DNA from: JBMNGG01 sp050949705 | GTDB taxonomy: Bacteria; Bacillota; Thermosediminibacteria; Thermosediminibacterales; Tepidanaerobacteraceae | Length of the DNA: 64,000 nucleotides | Assembly (NCBI GenBank): GCA_050949705.1 | Contig: JBMNGG010000008.1 | Location: 62,001-126,000, forward strand | Reading direction: 5' to 3' | Shown: positions 1 through 7,898 of the stretch, piece by piece | Position numbering within the stretch: the first letter of the stretch is position 1 | Layout of the letters: the number at the start of each line of letters is the position of its first letter | The notes under the pieces: generated by a model | Database searches by the model: none | Seen by the model: only the letters and a program-made list of their open reading frames with translations | What the model was told of the DNA's origin: nothing | Program-made: the position numbers and the translations under genes

Positions 1-744
1 GCAGGAGATAGACCGGATTCTGCATCTTATATAAAAGGTGCTGTAAAAAGGTGTACTGATATAGGTATAGACTGCCAGGTAGAAAAACTGCCAGAAGAAA
101 TAAGCCAGGATGAATTTTTAAAAGTCCTTGATAGATTAAATAGGGATTCAAAAATAAACGGTTTTATTATCATGATGCCACTTCCCGAGCAGATTTCGGA
201 AGATGTAGTCAAGTATAAAATCGCACCTGAAAAGGACGTGGATTGCTTTAATCCCATCAATGTAAGCAAGGTAATGAGTGGGGACAGAGATGGGTTTACT
301 CCATGTACACCACAAGCAGTAGTTGAGATTTTGGATCATTACGGAATCAAAATTGAAGGAAAAAGAGTAGTGATCATCGGAAGAAGTATGGTAGTAGGGA
401 GACCCTTAGCAATGATGTTACTTAAGCGAAATGCTACAGTTACAATTTGCCATACCAGAACAAAAGACCTTGCCCATGAAGCTAAGAGAGCAGAAATACT
501 CATTGCTGCAGCGGGGAAAGCCCGCATGGTTACAAAGGATATGGTAAGTGACGGTGCTGTTGTTATTGATGTAGGAATTAATTTTGATGAAAACGGAAAG
601 ATGTGCGGTGATGTGGACTTTGACAATGTCAGCCCAATTGCAGGGCAAATTACACCTGTTCCCGGAGGAGTTGGTTCAGTTACATCTACAGTCCTTGCCA
701 AGCATGTAATAGAAGCATTTAAACTTCAGCAGAAAACTCTTTAA
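1..744 (+). CDS. folD: FolD-type methylenetetrahydrofolate dehydrogenase/cyclohydrolase, 5' truncated
   Basis: The frame is open from the first base, so the start lies upstream; 247 codons remain of a family of roughly 280-290. FolD interconverts methylene-, methenyl- and 10-formyl-tetrahydrofolate in the cytoplasm. Visible motifs (window residues) are MPLPEQ at 59, DVDCFNP near 79, PCTP at 101, the nucleotide-binding GRSMVVGRP at 127 and PVPGGVG near 219. The conserved tyrosine is residue 10 (SASYIKGAVKR), but the position four residues later, where the cyclohydrolase lysine normally sits, is alanine; a lysine follows at +6. The protein may therefore be a dehydrogenase-biased clostridial FolD variant. 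No operon partner is visible upstream; a 185-bp gap with a promoter follows. Confidence 0.9.
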   Translation, partial: AGDRPDSASYIKGAVKRCTDIGIDCQVEKLPEEISQDEFLKVLDRLNRDSKINGFIIMMPLPEQISEDVVKYKIAPEKDVDCFNPINVSKVMSGDRDGFTPCTPQAVVEILDHYGIKIEGKRVVIIGRSMVVGRPLAMMLLKRNATVTICHTRTKDLAHEAKRAEILIAAAGKARMVTKDMVSDGAVVIDVGINFDENGKMCGDVDFDNVSPIAGQITPVPGGVGSVTSTVLAKHVIEAFKLQQKTL

Positions 745-841
745 AGAAATCCAAAATTCTACGAATTTAACAAGTTAAAAATACAATTTAATAAAATTAC
801 ATTTATATTTATCGGGAATACGTAGCTGTGCTTAGGAATAA

Positions 842-871
842 TTGACCTGAAATGTCTTTAAAGGGTATAAT
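842..871 (+). promoter_or_regulatory. Sigma-A promoter of the CooT/DUF3842 cluster
   Basis: TTGACC (842-847), an 18-bp spacer and TATAAT (866-871), followed at 929 by the first gene of the cluster with a strong AAAGGAGGT ribosome binding site. Confidence 0.65.
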
Positions 872-928
872 AAATATGAGGGAAAATACTGAATTAATTT
901 AAATTGAAAGTATCAAAGGAGGTTAATT

Positions 929-1165
929 ATGACTGAAAATAATTGCTGCTGTTCCTGTAAAGGTAAAGACAAAGAAGTCGAGACATTTAGAGTGCTTTTA
1001 GCCCATTGGATTGAGCATAATAATTCACACGAGCAAGGTTTTAGAGAATGGGCACAAAAGGCAGAGAAGCTTGGAAATGCAAAAGTATATGAAATGATAT
1101 CAAAAGCCGCTGACTCCCTAAAAGTTGCTAGTGATTACTTACTTGAAGCAAAAAAACATATTTAG
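929..1165 (+). CDS. Small protein with a Cys-rich N-terminus, possibly metal-linked
   Basis: 78 residues, preceded by an AAAGGAGGT site. The N-terminus reads NNCCCSCKGKD, four cysteines within five residues, and could bind a metal; the rest is a soluble, helix-like segment rich in Glu, Lys and His (HWIEHNNSHEQ). I do not recognise an experimentally defined family. It is followed 13 bp later by a CooT-type nickel-binding protein and then a DUF3842 gene, so a role in nickel or other transition-metal handling is inferred from position and the cysteine cluster only. Confidence 0.75.
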   Translation: MTENNCCCSCKGKDKEVETFRVLLAHWIEHNNSHEQGFREWAQKAEKLGNAKVYEMISKAADSLKVASDYLLEAKKHI

Positions 1166-1178
1166 TGAGGTGCTTCAA

Positions 1179-1376
1179 ATGTGCGAATCTAAGGTCTATA
1201 TTCTGGAAAACGGCCATGAAAAGAAATTAATGGACAATGTTATTCAAATAGAACCTCAAGACGGAAAATTGTTTATGCGTGATCTTTTTGGTGAACAAAA
1301 AATTGTAGACGCTGTAATTAAAGAGGTTAAACTTCTTGAACACAAGATAATCCTTGAGAGTGAGAAAGCAAAATGA
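1179..1376 (+). CDS. CooT-family nickel-binding protein
   Basis: 65 residues beginning MCESKVYIL. The start at 1179 is chosen over upstream in-frame codons because it gives the invariant Met-Cys N-terminus; in Rhodospirillum rubrum CooT, Cys2 ligates nickel at the interface of a small dimeric beta-barrel. GTGAGGTGC upstream serves as the ribosome binding site. The length and the pattern of short beta strands (DGKLFMRDLFGEQKIVD) match the family. No carbon monoxide dehydrogenase gene is in view, so the client enzyme is unknown. The stop overlaps the next start by four bases. Confidence 0.8.
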   Translation: MCESKVYILENGHEKKLMDNVIQIEPQDGKLFMRDLFGEQKIVDAVIKEVKLLEHKIILESEKAK

Positions 1377-1780
1377 ATATAGCAGTAGTAGATGGCATGG
1401 GAGGAGGCATAGGAAGTCAAATTATATCACTATTAAGGCAGGATTTGCCTAATGATGTCAAGATTTATGCCTTAGGTACTAATTCTGCTGCTACATCTAG
1501 CATGATGAAAGAAAAGGCAAACAAAGGTGCTACCGGTGAAAACGCCATTGCCTTTGTAGTAAATAAGGTGGATGTAATTATTGGCTCTCTTGGAATAGTA
1601 ATCCCTAACTCTATGATGGGAGAAATAACCCCTGGTATTGCAGAAGCCATAGTTTCCTGTAGAGCTAAAAAGATTCTCATACCTATTATAGATAATGAGG
1701 ATATAAATTTACTTGGAGTTGAAAGGAAACCTTTGTTTTTGGCTATAAAAGATGCTATTGAAAATATTAAACATCTGTAA
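1373..1780 (+). CDS. DUF3842 family protein
   Basis: 135 residues. The start ATG overlaps the CooT stop (ATGA), indicating translational coupling. The N-terminus MNIAVVDGMGGGIGSQI resembles a glycine-rich nucleotide-binding turn, and the C-terminal half contains hydrophobic strands ending in KILIPIIDNED. The family is widespread in Clostridia and of unknown function. Fixed linkage to CooT and the Cys-rich protein suggests a shared metal-related or regulatory role, which is inference. Confidence 0.75.
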   Translation: MNIAVVDGMGGGIGSQIISLLRQDLPNDVKIYALGTNSAATSSMMKEKANKGATGENAIAFVVNKVDVIIGSLGIVIPNSMMGEITPGIAEAIVSCRAKKILIPIIDNEDINLLGVERKPLFLAIKDAIENIKHL

Positions 1781-1898
1781 TTTAGGGTAAAAGGGTGCAA
1801 CATGGTTAATATTTAGTAGTATGAGTTGATATAAATTACCAATAAACAATTTCATGAAAGCCCATATAATTGGTATTATCAAGGTTTAGAATATTGGT

Positions 1899-1938
1899 AT
1901 GATTTATGCTATTAATTTAGTGTAAATCATTTTTTTTT
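1899..1938 (+). terminator. Terminator-like hairpin in the dhaK leader (possible attenuator)
   Basis: ATGATTTA (1899-1906) can pair with TAAATCAT (1923-1930) and is followed by a run of T ending at 1938, immediately before the dhaK ribosome binding site AGGAGGG. The stem is AT-only apart from one G-C pair, so it is weak. It could be the end of the upstream transcript or a conditional attenuator. Confidence 0.35.
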
Positions 1939-1950
1939 AGGAGGGATTCC

Positions 1951-2949
1951 ATGAAAAAGATTATTAACAATCCGGAAAATGTTGTTCAAGAGATGTTGGA
2001 AGGTATGGTAGCAGCTTTTCCAGAATATTTGAGAAAGATTGAAGGTTTTGAAATTATCGTAAGGGCAAATTCACCAATAAAAGGTAAGGTCGCTTTAGTA
2101 TCTGGCGGAGGTAGTGGTCATGAACCTTCTCATGCTGGCTTCGTTGGGAAAGGGATGCTTGACGCTGGTGTAGCAGGTGCAGTATTTACATCACCAACCC
2201 CTGATCAGGTGTTTGAAGCCATTAAAGCTGTCGACGGTGGTGAAGGTGTACTGTTAATCATTAAGAACTATACCGGAGATATAATGAATTTTGAAATGGC
2301 CGGTGAGATGGCTGAAGCAGAAGGAATAAAAGTAGCAAATGTTGTAGTAAACGATGATGTAGCAGTGGAAGATAGCCTTTACACAACTGGTAGACGGGGT
2401 ATTGCCGGGACCGTCTTTGTACACAAGATTGCGGGTGCTAAAGCTGAAGCAGGAGGAAATCTTGAAGAAGTCAAAGCCGTAGCGGAAAAAGTTATTAAAA
2501 ACACTAGAAGTATGGGAATGGCTCTTACACCATGCATAGTTCCAGCTGCAGGTAAACCGACGTTTACACTGGCTGAAGATGAAATGGAAATTGGTATGGG
2601 TATACATGGAGAACCTGGTACGAAGAGAACACATATCATGCAAGCTGATGAGCTTGTTGCTCATTTGATGGAAAAAATAGTGAATGATTTACCATACAAA
2701 TCCGGAGATGAAGTTGCTGTAATGATTAATGGCCTTGGGGCAACACCATTGATGGAACAGTTTATCATGAATAGAAAGGTAAGCGCGATATTAAAGGAAA
2801 AAGGAATAAAAGTACATAAAACTTTTGTTGGAGAATTTATGACTTCTATAGAAATGGCAGGTGCATCAATAACCTTGTTGAAACTGGATGAGGAGTTAAA
2901 ACAACTATTGGATGCCCCGGCTGATACTCCAGCTTTAAAACAGTTATAA
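1951..2949 (+). CDS. dhaK: Dihydroxyacetone kinase subunit DhaK
   Basis: 332 residues, full length for DhaK. It binds dihydroxyacetone covalently through a histidine and presents it to the ATP-carrying DhaL subunit, giving dihydroxyacetone phosphate in the cytoplasm. The N-terminal glycine-rich loop SGGGSGHEPSHAGFVG (about residues 51-66) and the hemiaminal-forming histidine in GIHGEPG (about residue 220) are present. RBS AGGAGGG lies 7 bp before the ATG. It is the first gene of dhaKLM; the presence of DhaM shows that phosphate comes from PEP through the PTS rather than from free ATP. Confidence 0.95.
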   Translation: MKKIINNPENVVQEMLEGMVAAFPEYLRKIEGFEIIVRANSPIKGKVALVSGGGSGHEPSHAGFVGKGMLDAGVAGAVFTSPTPDQVFEAIKAVDGGEGVLLIIKNYTGDIMNFEMAGEMAEAEGIKVANVVVNDDVAVEDSLYTTGRRGIAGTVFVHKIAGAKAEAGGNLEEVKAVAEKVIKNTRSMGMALTPCIVPAAGKPTFTLAEDEMEIGMGIHGEPGTKRTHIMQADELVAHLMEKIVNDLPYKSGDEVAVMINGLGATPLMEQFIMNRKVSAILKEKGIKVHKTFVGEFMTSIEMAGASITLLKLDEELKQLLDAPADTPALKQL

Positions 2950-2976
2950 GAACATCTTGTGAAAGGGGACTTGAAC

Positions 2977-3606
2977 GTGGCTGTAAACAGCGCACAATTA
3001 ATTGAAATCTTAAAAAAAATAGCAAATGATATCCAGGCCAATCGTGAATTTCTAACTGAGCTAGATTCAGCCATCGGTGATGCAGACCACGGCATAAATA
3101 TGTCAAAAGGCTTTAAAGCCGTTGTAGAAAAAATATCGTCTATGGCAGATAAAGACTGCGGGACCATATTAAAAAATGTAGGAATGACATTGGTATCTAC
3201 GGTTGGTGGTGCATCAGGTCCATTATATGGTACTGCTTTTATGCGTGCTGGTCAGGCTATAGGTAATAAAAATGAGCTTACTTCTGATGATCTTGCAATA
3301 ATCATGGATGCCGCTCTACAAGGTATTAAAGTTCGCGGAAAAGCGGAAAAAGGAGAAAAAACAATCATAGATGCTTTGGAACCTGCGGTTGATGTCATCA
3401 AATCGTCTACGGTGAGCTTAGAGACCTTCCAAAATGCATTAAAAGCGGCCAAAGATGGTGTTGAATATACTAAAAGCATAATTGCAAAGAAAGGGCGCGC
3501 CAGTTACCTTGGAGAAAGAAGCATTGGCCATCAGGACCCTGGGGCCACTTCATGTTATATCATGTTGTCAGCAGTTTACGAAGCAATATCCGATATAGAG
3601 AATTAA
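2977..3606 (+). CDS. dhaL: Dihydroxyacetone kinase subunit DhaL
   Basis: 209 residues. GTG 2977 is preferred because AAAGGGG (2962-2968) lies 8 bp before it; in-frame GTG 2959 and TTG 2971 have poorer spacing. DhaL is an all-helical subunit that holds ADP/ATP through two Mg ions and transfers phosphate to DhaK-bound dihydroxyacetone. The Mg-binding motif DSAIGDADHG is near residue 30 and a glycine-rich loop GGASGPLYG near residue 76. It follows dhaK by 27 bp and precedes dhaM. Confidence 0.93.
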   Translation: MAVNSAQLIEILKKIANDIQANREFLTELDSAIGDADHGINMSKGFKAVVEKISSMADKDCGTILKNVGMTLVSTVGGASGPLYGTAFMRAGQAIGNKNELTSDDLAIIMDAALQGIKVRGKAEKGEKTIIDALEPAVDVIKSSTVSLETFQNALKAAKDGVEYTKSIIAKKGRASYLGERSIGHQDPGATSCYIMLSAVYEAISDIEN

Positions 3607-3631
3607 AAGAATTGCTATGAGGGGTGATGTA

Positions 3632-4027
3632 TTGGTCGGCATAGTTTTAGTCTCACATAGTAAGAAAATGGCAGAAGGAGCTATGGAAATAATACAACAA
3701 GTTATAGGTGAAAAACCCATTATACATATTGCAGCAGGTACATCTGATAATCGGCTGGGAACTGATGCATTTCTGATAGAACAAAAGATTAAAGATATAT
3801 TTGACGGTGATGGAGTATTAGTAATACCTGATTTAGGTAGTGCTGTAATGAGTGCTGAGATGGCTATAGAAAGTTTGGAGGATCCTGTTAGCTCTTTAAC
3901 ACTTTTAGCAGATGCTCCTTTCTTCGAAGGTGCTATTGCAGCAGCAATGGAGGCAAGTTTTGGTAAGAGCTTGCAAGATGTAAAACAGGCAGCGGAAAAC
4001 ACTAGAGGAATGAGGAAAATAGCGTGA
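3632..4027 (+). CDS. dhaM: PTS-dependent dihydroxyacetone kinase phosphotransferase subunit DhaM
   Basis: 131 residues. TTG 3632 gives the family-typical start VGIVLVSHS and lies 7 bp after GAGGGG; ATG 3617 in the same frame has no ribosome binding site. DhaM re-phosphorylates the ADP on DhaL. Only the EIIA-mannose-like domain is present: the phosphorylatable histidine in VSHS (residue 9) and LPDLGSA-like VIPDLGSAVMS are visible. The HPr and EI-like extensions of the E. coli protein are absent, so general PTS proteins encoded elsewhere must supply phosphate. Confidence 0.9.
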   Translation: MVGIVLVSHSKKMAEGAMEIIQQVIGEKPIIHIAAGTSDNRLGTDAFLIEQKIKDIFDGDGVLVIPDLGSAVMSAEMAIESLEDPVSSLTLLADAPFFEGAIAAAMEASFGKSLQDVKQAAENTRGMRKIA

Positions 4028-4030
4028 AAT

Positions 4031-4064
4031 AAAGGGTGCTTCTTAATAAAAGGAGCACCCTTTT
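4031..4064 (+). terminator. Intrinsic terminator of dhaKLM
   Basis: A perfect 10-bp stem, AAAGGGTGCT (4031-4040) with AGCACCCTTT (4054-4063), starts 4 nt after the dhaM stop and ends in a T-run. Confidence 0.9.
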
Positions 4065-4241
4065 ACGTTAATATGCATGTAATCTCTTTGAGTTTCCACA
4101 AAAAAACGTACACGGAAAAAAGTCAAAAGGAATTTTACCACAGATATATAAAAACAATGTTTGAAAAAAACAATCAAATAAGATATTGTTATAAAAGACC
4201 AATCAAATATTTTACATTATTTGAAATAAGAGGTGTTCTTA

Positions 4242-4895
4242 ATGAAATATAAGGCAGTTATTTTTGATCTTGATGGTACCTTACTTGATACATTAGAAGA
4301 CTTAGCTAATTCTATGAACAGTGTTTTAGAAAGTCAATCATTACCAAAACATGATATAGAAAAATATAAATACTTTGTAGGGAATGGTATGCGTAATCTT
4401 GTTATGAGGACTCTCCCAGAGGATAAAAGAGAAGAGTGTTTTATTAATTATTGTCATGATCTCATGAAAGATGAGTACAAAAAGAGATGGGCAGAAACTA
4501 CAAAACCTTATGATGGCATTGTAGAGATGTTAGAGACCCTTACTAGTTTAAAATACAAACTTGCTATACTTTCAAACAAACCACATGACTTTACAAAATT
4601 AATTGTAAAAGAGTTGTTGGATTGCTGCAAATTCGATGTAGTTTTTGGTGAGCGCAGTGGTATACCAAGAAAGCCAGACCCCGCTGGAGCTATAGAAATA
4701 GCTAACATTTTAAACATTCCCCTGGAAGAATGTGTTTATTTAGGTGATACGGGGACAGATATGGTTACAGCAAAATCCGCCGGCATGTATGCGGTCGGTG
4801 TCCTTTGGGGTTTTAGAAAAGCTGATGAATTGATTAAAAACGGAGCTGATGTACTCATAAAGACACCAATGGAGCTTTTCACAGTTTTAAACTGA
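4242..4895 (+). CDS. HAD-family hydrolase, phosphoglycolate phosphatase-like
   Basis: 217 residues. ATG 4242 follows AAGAGGTG by 7 bp; the in-frame GTG at 4233 overlaps that site. HAD motifs are complete: DLDGTLLDT (nucleophile Asp near residue 9), the serine of LSNKP (motif II), the lysine region RKPDP and the acidic GDTGTDM (motif IV). A helical cap of about 65 residues follows motif I, as in phosphoglycolate phosphatase/PpaX enzymes. The substrate cannot be assigned from sequence. Transcribed alone, convergent with the next gene with a 2-bp gap. Confidence 0.85.
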   Translation: MKYKAVIFDLDGTLLDTLEDLANSMNSVLESQSLPKHDIEKYKYFVGNGMRNLVMRTLPEDKREECFINYCHDLMKDEYKKRWAETTKPYDGIVEMLETLTSLKYKLAILSNKPHDFTKLIVKELLDCCKFDVVFGERSGIPRKPDPAGAIEIANILNIPLEECVYLGDTGTDMVTAKSAGMYAVGVLWGFRKADELIKNGADVLIKTPMELFTVLN

Positions 4896-4897
4896 TT

Positions 4898-5824
4898 TTA
4901 TTCAAACAATTGAATACCGAGAGCTTCATAAGTGGCCTCATCCACGTTGCCTGTTACATTTAATCCTTTTGCCTTCTGAAAAGCTTTAACAGCTTGCTGA
5001 GTTTGTTGGCCGTAATTTCCGTCATAAGCACCATCATAAAAGCCATATCCTGCAAGGCGTTTCTGAACTTCCATTACATCAGAACCTTTAGAACCTTGGG
5101 TTAATGGGTTAAGACCGAAGGTAAAAGGACCGTCGACTCCACCGATCAAAAAAACCTTTGTACCAACTTGTACCCATTCATAAACTTGCTCCACATGAGT
5201 GTTGTGCATACGTATACAGCCACCTGATTCAAAAGCACCTATACTCCAAGGCTTGTTTGTACCGTGAATTCCGTATATTCCCCACGGTACGCTCAATCTC
5301 ATCCATCGTGAACCAAATCCTTCTCCCCAAGCATCTTTCTGAGTTATTGTAAATAAACCAATGGGAGTCGGCGTTTTAAATTTACCAACTGCAACAGGGA
5401 ACCGCTTGAAAGGTTTGCCATCGTCCATTACCACCATTTCCCTTTCAAGAGTATATATAACTATACTAACCTCTCCCTGAGGTTTTTCTGTATCCAAGTT
5501 TGAAACTGGCTTTTCAAAAAGTTCAGCTAGTTTGTTGAAGGTCTTAGGTCCAAAAATACCGTCTGCCTGTAGCCCTTCTTTTTGCTGAAACTCTTTTACA
5601 GCCTGAACGGTATTTTTATCATATAAACCATTTATAGCTCCTTGATAATAACCCATGTTTTTTAGCTGACTTTGTATTTCATGGACATCTTGGCCAAACA
5701 TTAGTGGATTTTGTAATTTTAACCATCGATCCTCACCACAAGAGCAGTGTGGAGGAGCCGCACTGACAGGAGTAGCAAAAATAAACAAAAAAATAATAAA
5801 CGATATTACCAATTTTATTTTCAC
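4898..5824 (-). CDS. L,D-transpeptidase with two peptidoglycan-binding domains
   Basis: 308 residues; GTG start at 5824 with AGGTGAT upstream. An N-terminal signal peptide (about residues 1-22, ending VSAAPP) predicts export. A PG_binding_1 domain (about 38-98, KNMGYYQGAINGLYDKNTVQAV) is followed by a YkuD catalytic domain (about 118-232) with the nucleophile motif SGGCIRM, and a second PG-binding domain at the C-terminus (about 245-305). The enzyme would make 3-3 cross-links or attach proteins in the wall or spore cortex. It is the first of three L,D-transpeptidases here, each with different accessory domains. Confidence 0.92.
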   Translation of the reverse strand: MKIKLVISFIIFLFIFATPVSAAPPHCSCGEDRWLKLQNPLMFGQDVHEIQSQLKNMGYYQGAINGLYDKNTVQAVKEFQQKEGLQADGIFGPKTFNKLAELFEKPVSNLDTEKPQGEVSIVIYTLEREMVVMDDGKPFKRFPVAVGKFKTPTPIGLFTITQKDAWGEGFGSRWMRLSVPWGIYGIHGTNKPWSIGAFESGGCIRMHNTHVEQVYEWVQVGTKVFLIGGVDGPFTFGLNPLTQGSKGSDVMEVQKRLAGYGFYDGAYDGNYGQQTQQAVKAFQKAKGLNVTGNVDEATYEALGIQLFE

Positions 5825-5941
5825 AATATCACCTCACAAAGATATTTTTTGTCGGTTTTAATTTTTTAATTCAGTCGATGTAGAAGAGGTGATATTTAAC
5901 ATATAAAGTTACAGTCTTTAATGAAAAAATATAAAATGTAT

Positions 5942-5986
5942 AAAAAAAAAGTAAGGTGGGACATTAACCACACCTTACTTTTTTTA
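5942..5986 (-). terminator. Intrinsic terminator of hcp
   Basis: On the minus strand AAGTAAGGTG pairs with CACCTTACTT (arms about 5949-5958 and 5971-5980) and is followed by a U-run given by the A-tract 5942-5950. It begins a few bases after the hcp stop. Confidence 0.85.
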
Positions 5987-7615
5987 TTAACCCATGAACA
6001 ATGCCAAATCTTCTTCTACTGTGCCAATTCCAGCTATTCCAAAGTTTTCTACAAGAACTTTTGCTACATTTTGTGAAAGGAAAGCAGGCAATGTTGGGCC
6101 AAGATGAATATTTTTTACACCTAAATATAACAGGGCAAGCAGAACTATAACAGCTTTTTGTTCGTACCAAGCAATATTATATGCAATCGGAAGTTTATTA
6201 ATATCATTTAACTCAAATACTTCCTTAAGCTTTAACGCAATTAATGCTAGTGAATATGAATCATTGCACTGCCCAGCGTCTAAAACTCTGGGTATACCGT
6301 TAATATCACCTAAATCTAGTTTGTTATAACGATATTTGGCACAACCGGCTGTAAGTATGACTGTGTCCTTTGGTAGCTTTTTAGCAAATTCAGTGTAGTA
6401 TTCCCTTGACTTCATACGGCCATCACAGCCAGCCATAACGAAAAATTTCTTAATGGCACCGGATTTTACCGCATCTACAACTTTATCTGCCAGTGCAAAA
6501 ACTTGTGCATGTGCAAATCCGCCAACTATTTTTCCTGTTTCGATTTCTTTAGGAGCATTTAGTTTCTTTGCCATTTCGATGACAGGGGAGAAATCCTTTT
6601 TGCCATTTTCATTAGCCTCTATATGTTTACAACCAGGGTATCCTGTTGCACCTGTTGTAAATATCCTTGCTCGTACATTTTCATTCCTGGGTGGGACTAT
6701 GCAGTTTGTGGTAAACAATATAGGTCCGTTAAAGCTCTCAAATTCTTCAGTTTGTTTCCACCATGCATTGCCGTAATTGCCAATGAAATTGTCATATTTT
6801 TTAAAGGCAGGGTAATAGTGGGCAGGCAGCATTTCACTATGAGTATAAACATCTACTCCAGTGCCCTGAGTCTGTTCCAATAACTGTTCTAAGTCTGTCA
6901 AGTCGTGGCCTGATATAAGGATTGCTGGGTTATTTCTTACACCGATATTAACTTCTGTGATTTCAGGATTACCATATTTAGAAGTATTGGCCTCGTCCAA
7001 AAGTGCCATACCTTTAACACCATACTCACCTGTTTTTAAAGTTAAAGATACTAAATCGTCTACAGTAAGATTATCATCAAGGGTTGCAGCTAGGGCTTCA
7101 TAAATGAATCCATAAATCTCATTGTTCTCTTTTCCGATATTTAAGGCATGGTGGGTATATGCAGCTAAGCCTTTTATACCATATGTAATTAATTCTCTCA
7201 AAGAGCGAATATCCTCATTTGTTGTAGAAAGCACTCCTATAGTAGATGCCTTTTGAAGCATGGACCCTCTTGAGTCAACTTGGAATACGGCAGCGTCATG
7301 AAAATTTTCTACATTTGCCTTTGCCCTCAATTCGTCTCTAAGGGAAATCAACTTTTTAATTTCACGTTCAATTGCTTCACCGTCAAAGTTAGCATTAGTA
7401 ATAGTCATAAAAAGAGCATTTAATACTTCGTGGTTTATTATATCTAACTCTTCGACATTTAGATTGCCTTTTTGCACTATCTCAGACATACCTTTAATTG
7501 TATAAATCAATAAATCCTGTAGTTTGGCAACTTCCTCAGTTTTGCCGCATACTCCTTTGACAGTGCATCCTGTACCTCTTGCTGCCTCCTGGCATTGAAA
7601 ACAGAACATTCCCAT
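5987..7615 (-). CDS. hcp: Hybrid cluster protein / hydroxylamine reductase
   Basis: 542 residues, full length for a class I Hcp. The protein carries a [4Fe-4S] and a hybrid Fe-S-O cluster and acts in the anaerobic cytoplasm as a nitric oxide or hydroxylamine reductase. N-terminal cysteines C5, C8, C17 and C23 (CFQCQ...GCTVKGVC) ligate the cubane. The hybrid-cluster region shows GHDLTDLEQ, NCIVPP, GYPGCKHI, TAGCAKYRY and AGQCNDSYS. RBS AAGGAGGT precedes the ATG. No adjacent ferredoxin-type hcr partner is present. A CRP/FNR-type palindrome about 75 bp upstream suggests nitrosative-stress control. Confidence 0.96.
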   Translation of the reverse strand: MGMFCFQCQEAARGTGCTVKGVCGKTEEVAKLQDLLIYTIKGMSEIVQKGNLNVEELDIINHEVLNALFMTITNANFDGEAIEREIKKLISLRDELRAKANVENFHDAAVFQVDSRGSMLQKASTIGVLSTTNEDIRSLRELITYGIKGLAAYTHHALNIGKENNEIYGFIYEALAATLDDNLTVDDLVSLTLKTGEYGVKGMALLDEANTSKYGNPEITEVNIGVRNNPAILISGHDLTDLEQLLEQTQGTGVDVYTHSEMLPAHYYPAFKKYDNFIGNYGNAWWKQTEEFESFNGPILFTTNCIVPPRNENVRARIFTTGATGYPGCKHIEANENGKKDFSPVIEMAKKLNAPKEIETGKIVGGFAHAQVFALADKVVDAVKSGAIKKFFVMAGCDGRMKSREYYTEFAKKLPKDTVILTAGCAKYRYNKLDLGDINGIPRVLDAGQCNDSYSLALIALKLKEVFELNDINKLPIAYNIAWYEQKAVIVLLALLYLGVKNIHLGPTLPAFLSQNVAKVLVENFGIAGIGTVEEDLALFMG

Positions 7616-7655
7616 AAAATTACCTCCTTGTTATTTTATTGTTTTTGTTATTAAG

Positions 7656-7700
7656 ATAGTAAGATATAACCAGGTATTGGTCTGTGATTGATATCACAGA
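7656..7700 (-). promoter_or_regulatory. CRP/FNR-family operator and promoter of hcp
   Basis: A palindrome TCTGTGAT-TGAT-ATCACAGA (7681-7700) contains TGTGA-N6-TCACA, the CRP/FNR half-site form reported for HcpR in some anaerobes. A -10-like TACTAT lies on the minus strand at 7661-7656; a start near 7649 would put the palindrome centre near -41.5, the class II activator position. Confidence 0.65.
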
Positions 7701-7765
7701 AAGAAGAAAATAATTCTCTGCTTGAAATCCATAAAAAGATATGCTAATATAATAATACAATTCGT

Positions 7766-7852
7766 GCCGAAGTGGTGGAACTGGCAGACGCGCTGGACTC
7801 AAAATCCAGTGGTAGCAATACCATGTGGGTTCGATTCCCACCTTCGGCACCA
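7766..7852 (+). tRNA. tRNA-Leu (anticodon CAA)
   Basis: 87 nt with a 7-bp acceptor stem GCCGAAG/CTTCGGC, class II long variable arm, TTCGATT T-loop and encoded CCA (7850-7852). The anticodon loop CTCAAAA between CTGGA and TCCAG gives CAA, reading UUG. Confidence 0.97.
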
Positions 7853-7873
7853 TTTATATTAAAGATAAGAATT

Positions 7874-7898
7874 AACTCGGGTAAACCGGGTTTATTTT
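7874..7898 (+). terminator. Terminator of tRNA-Leu(CAA)
   Basis: AACTCGG pairs with CCGGGTT (one G-U) around GTAAA, followed by TTATTTTTA. Confidence 0.7.

Noticed and set aside
2254..3167. Long minus-strand frames over dhaK and dhaL
   Set aside because: Antisense shadows rich in Ser, Phe and Cys with no motif; the plus-strand genes are clear.
7620..7853. 77-codon minus-strand frame over tRNA-Leu(CAA)
   Set aside because: Covers the tRNA and the hcp promoter on the opposite strand; a chance frame.
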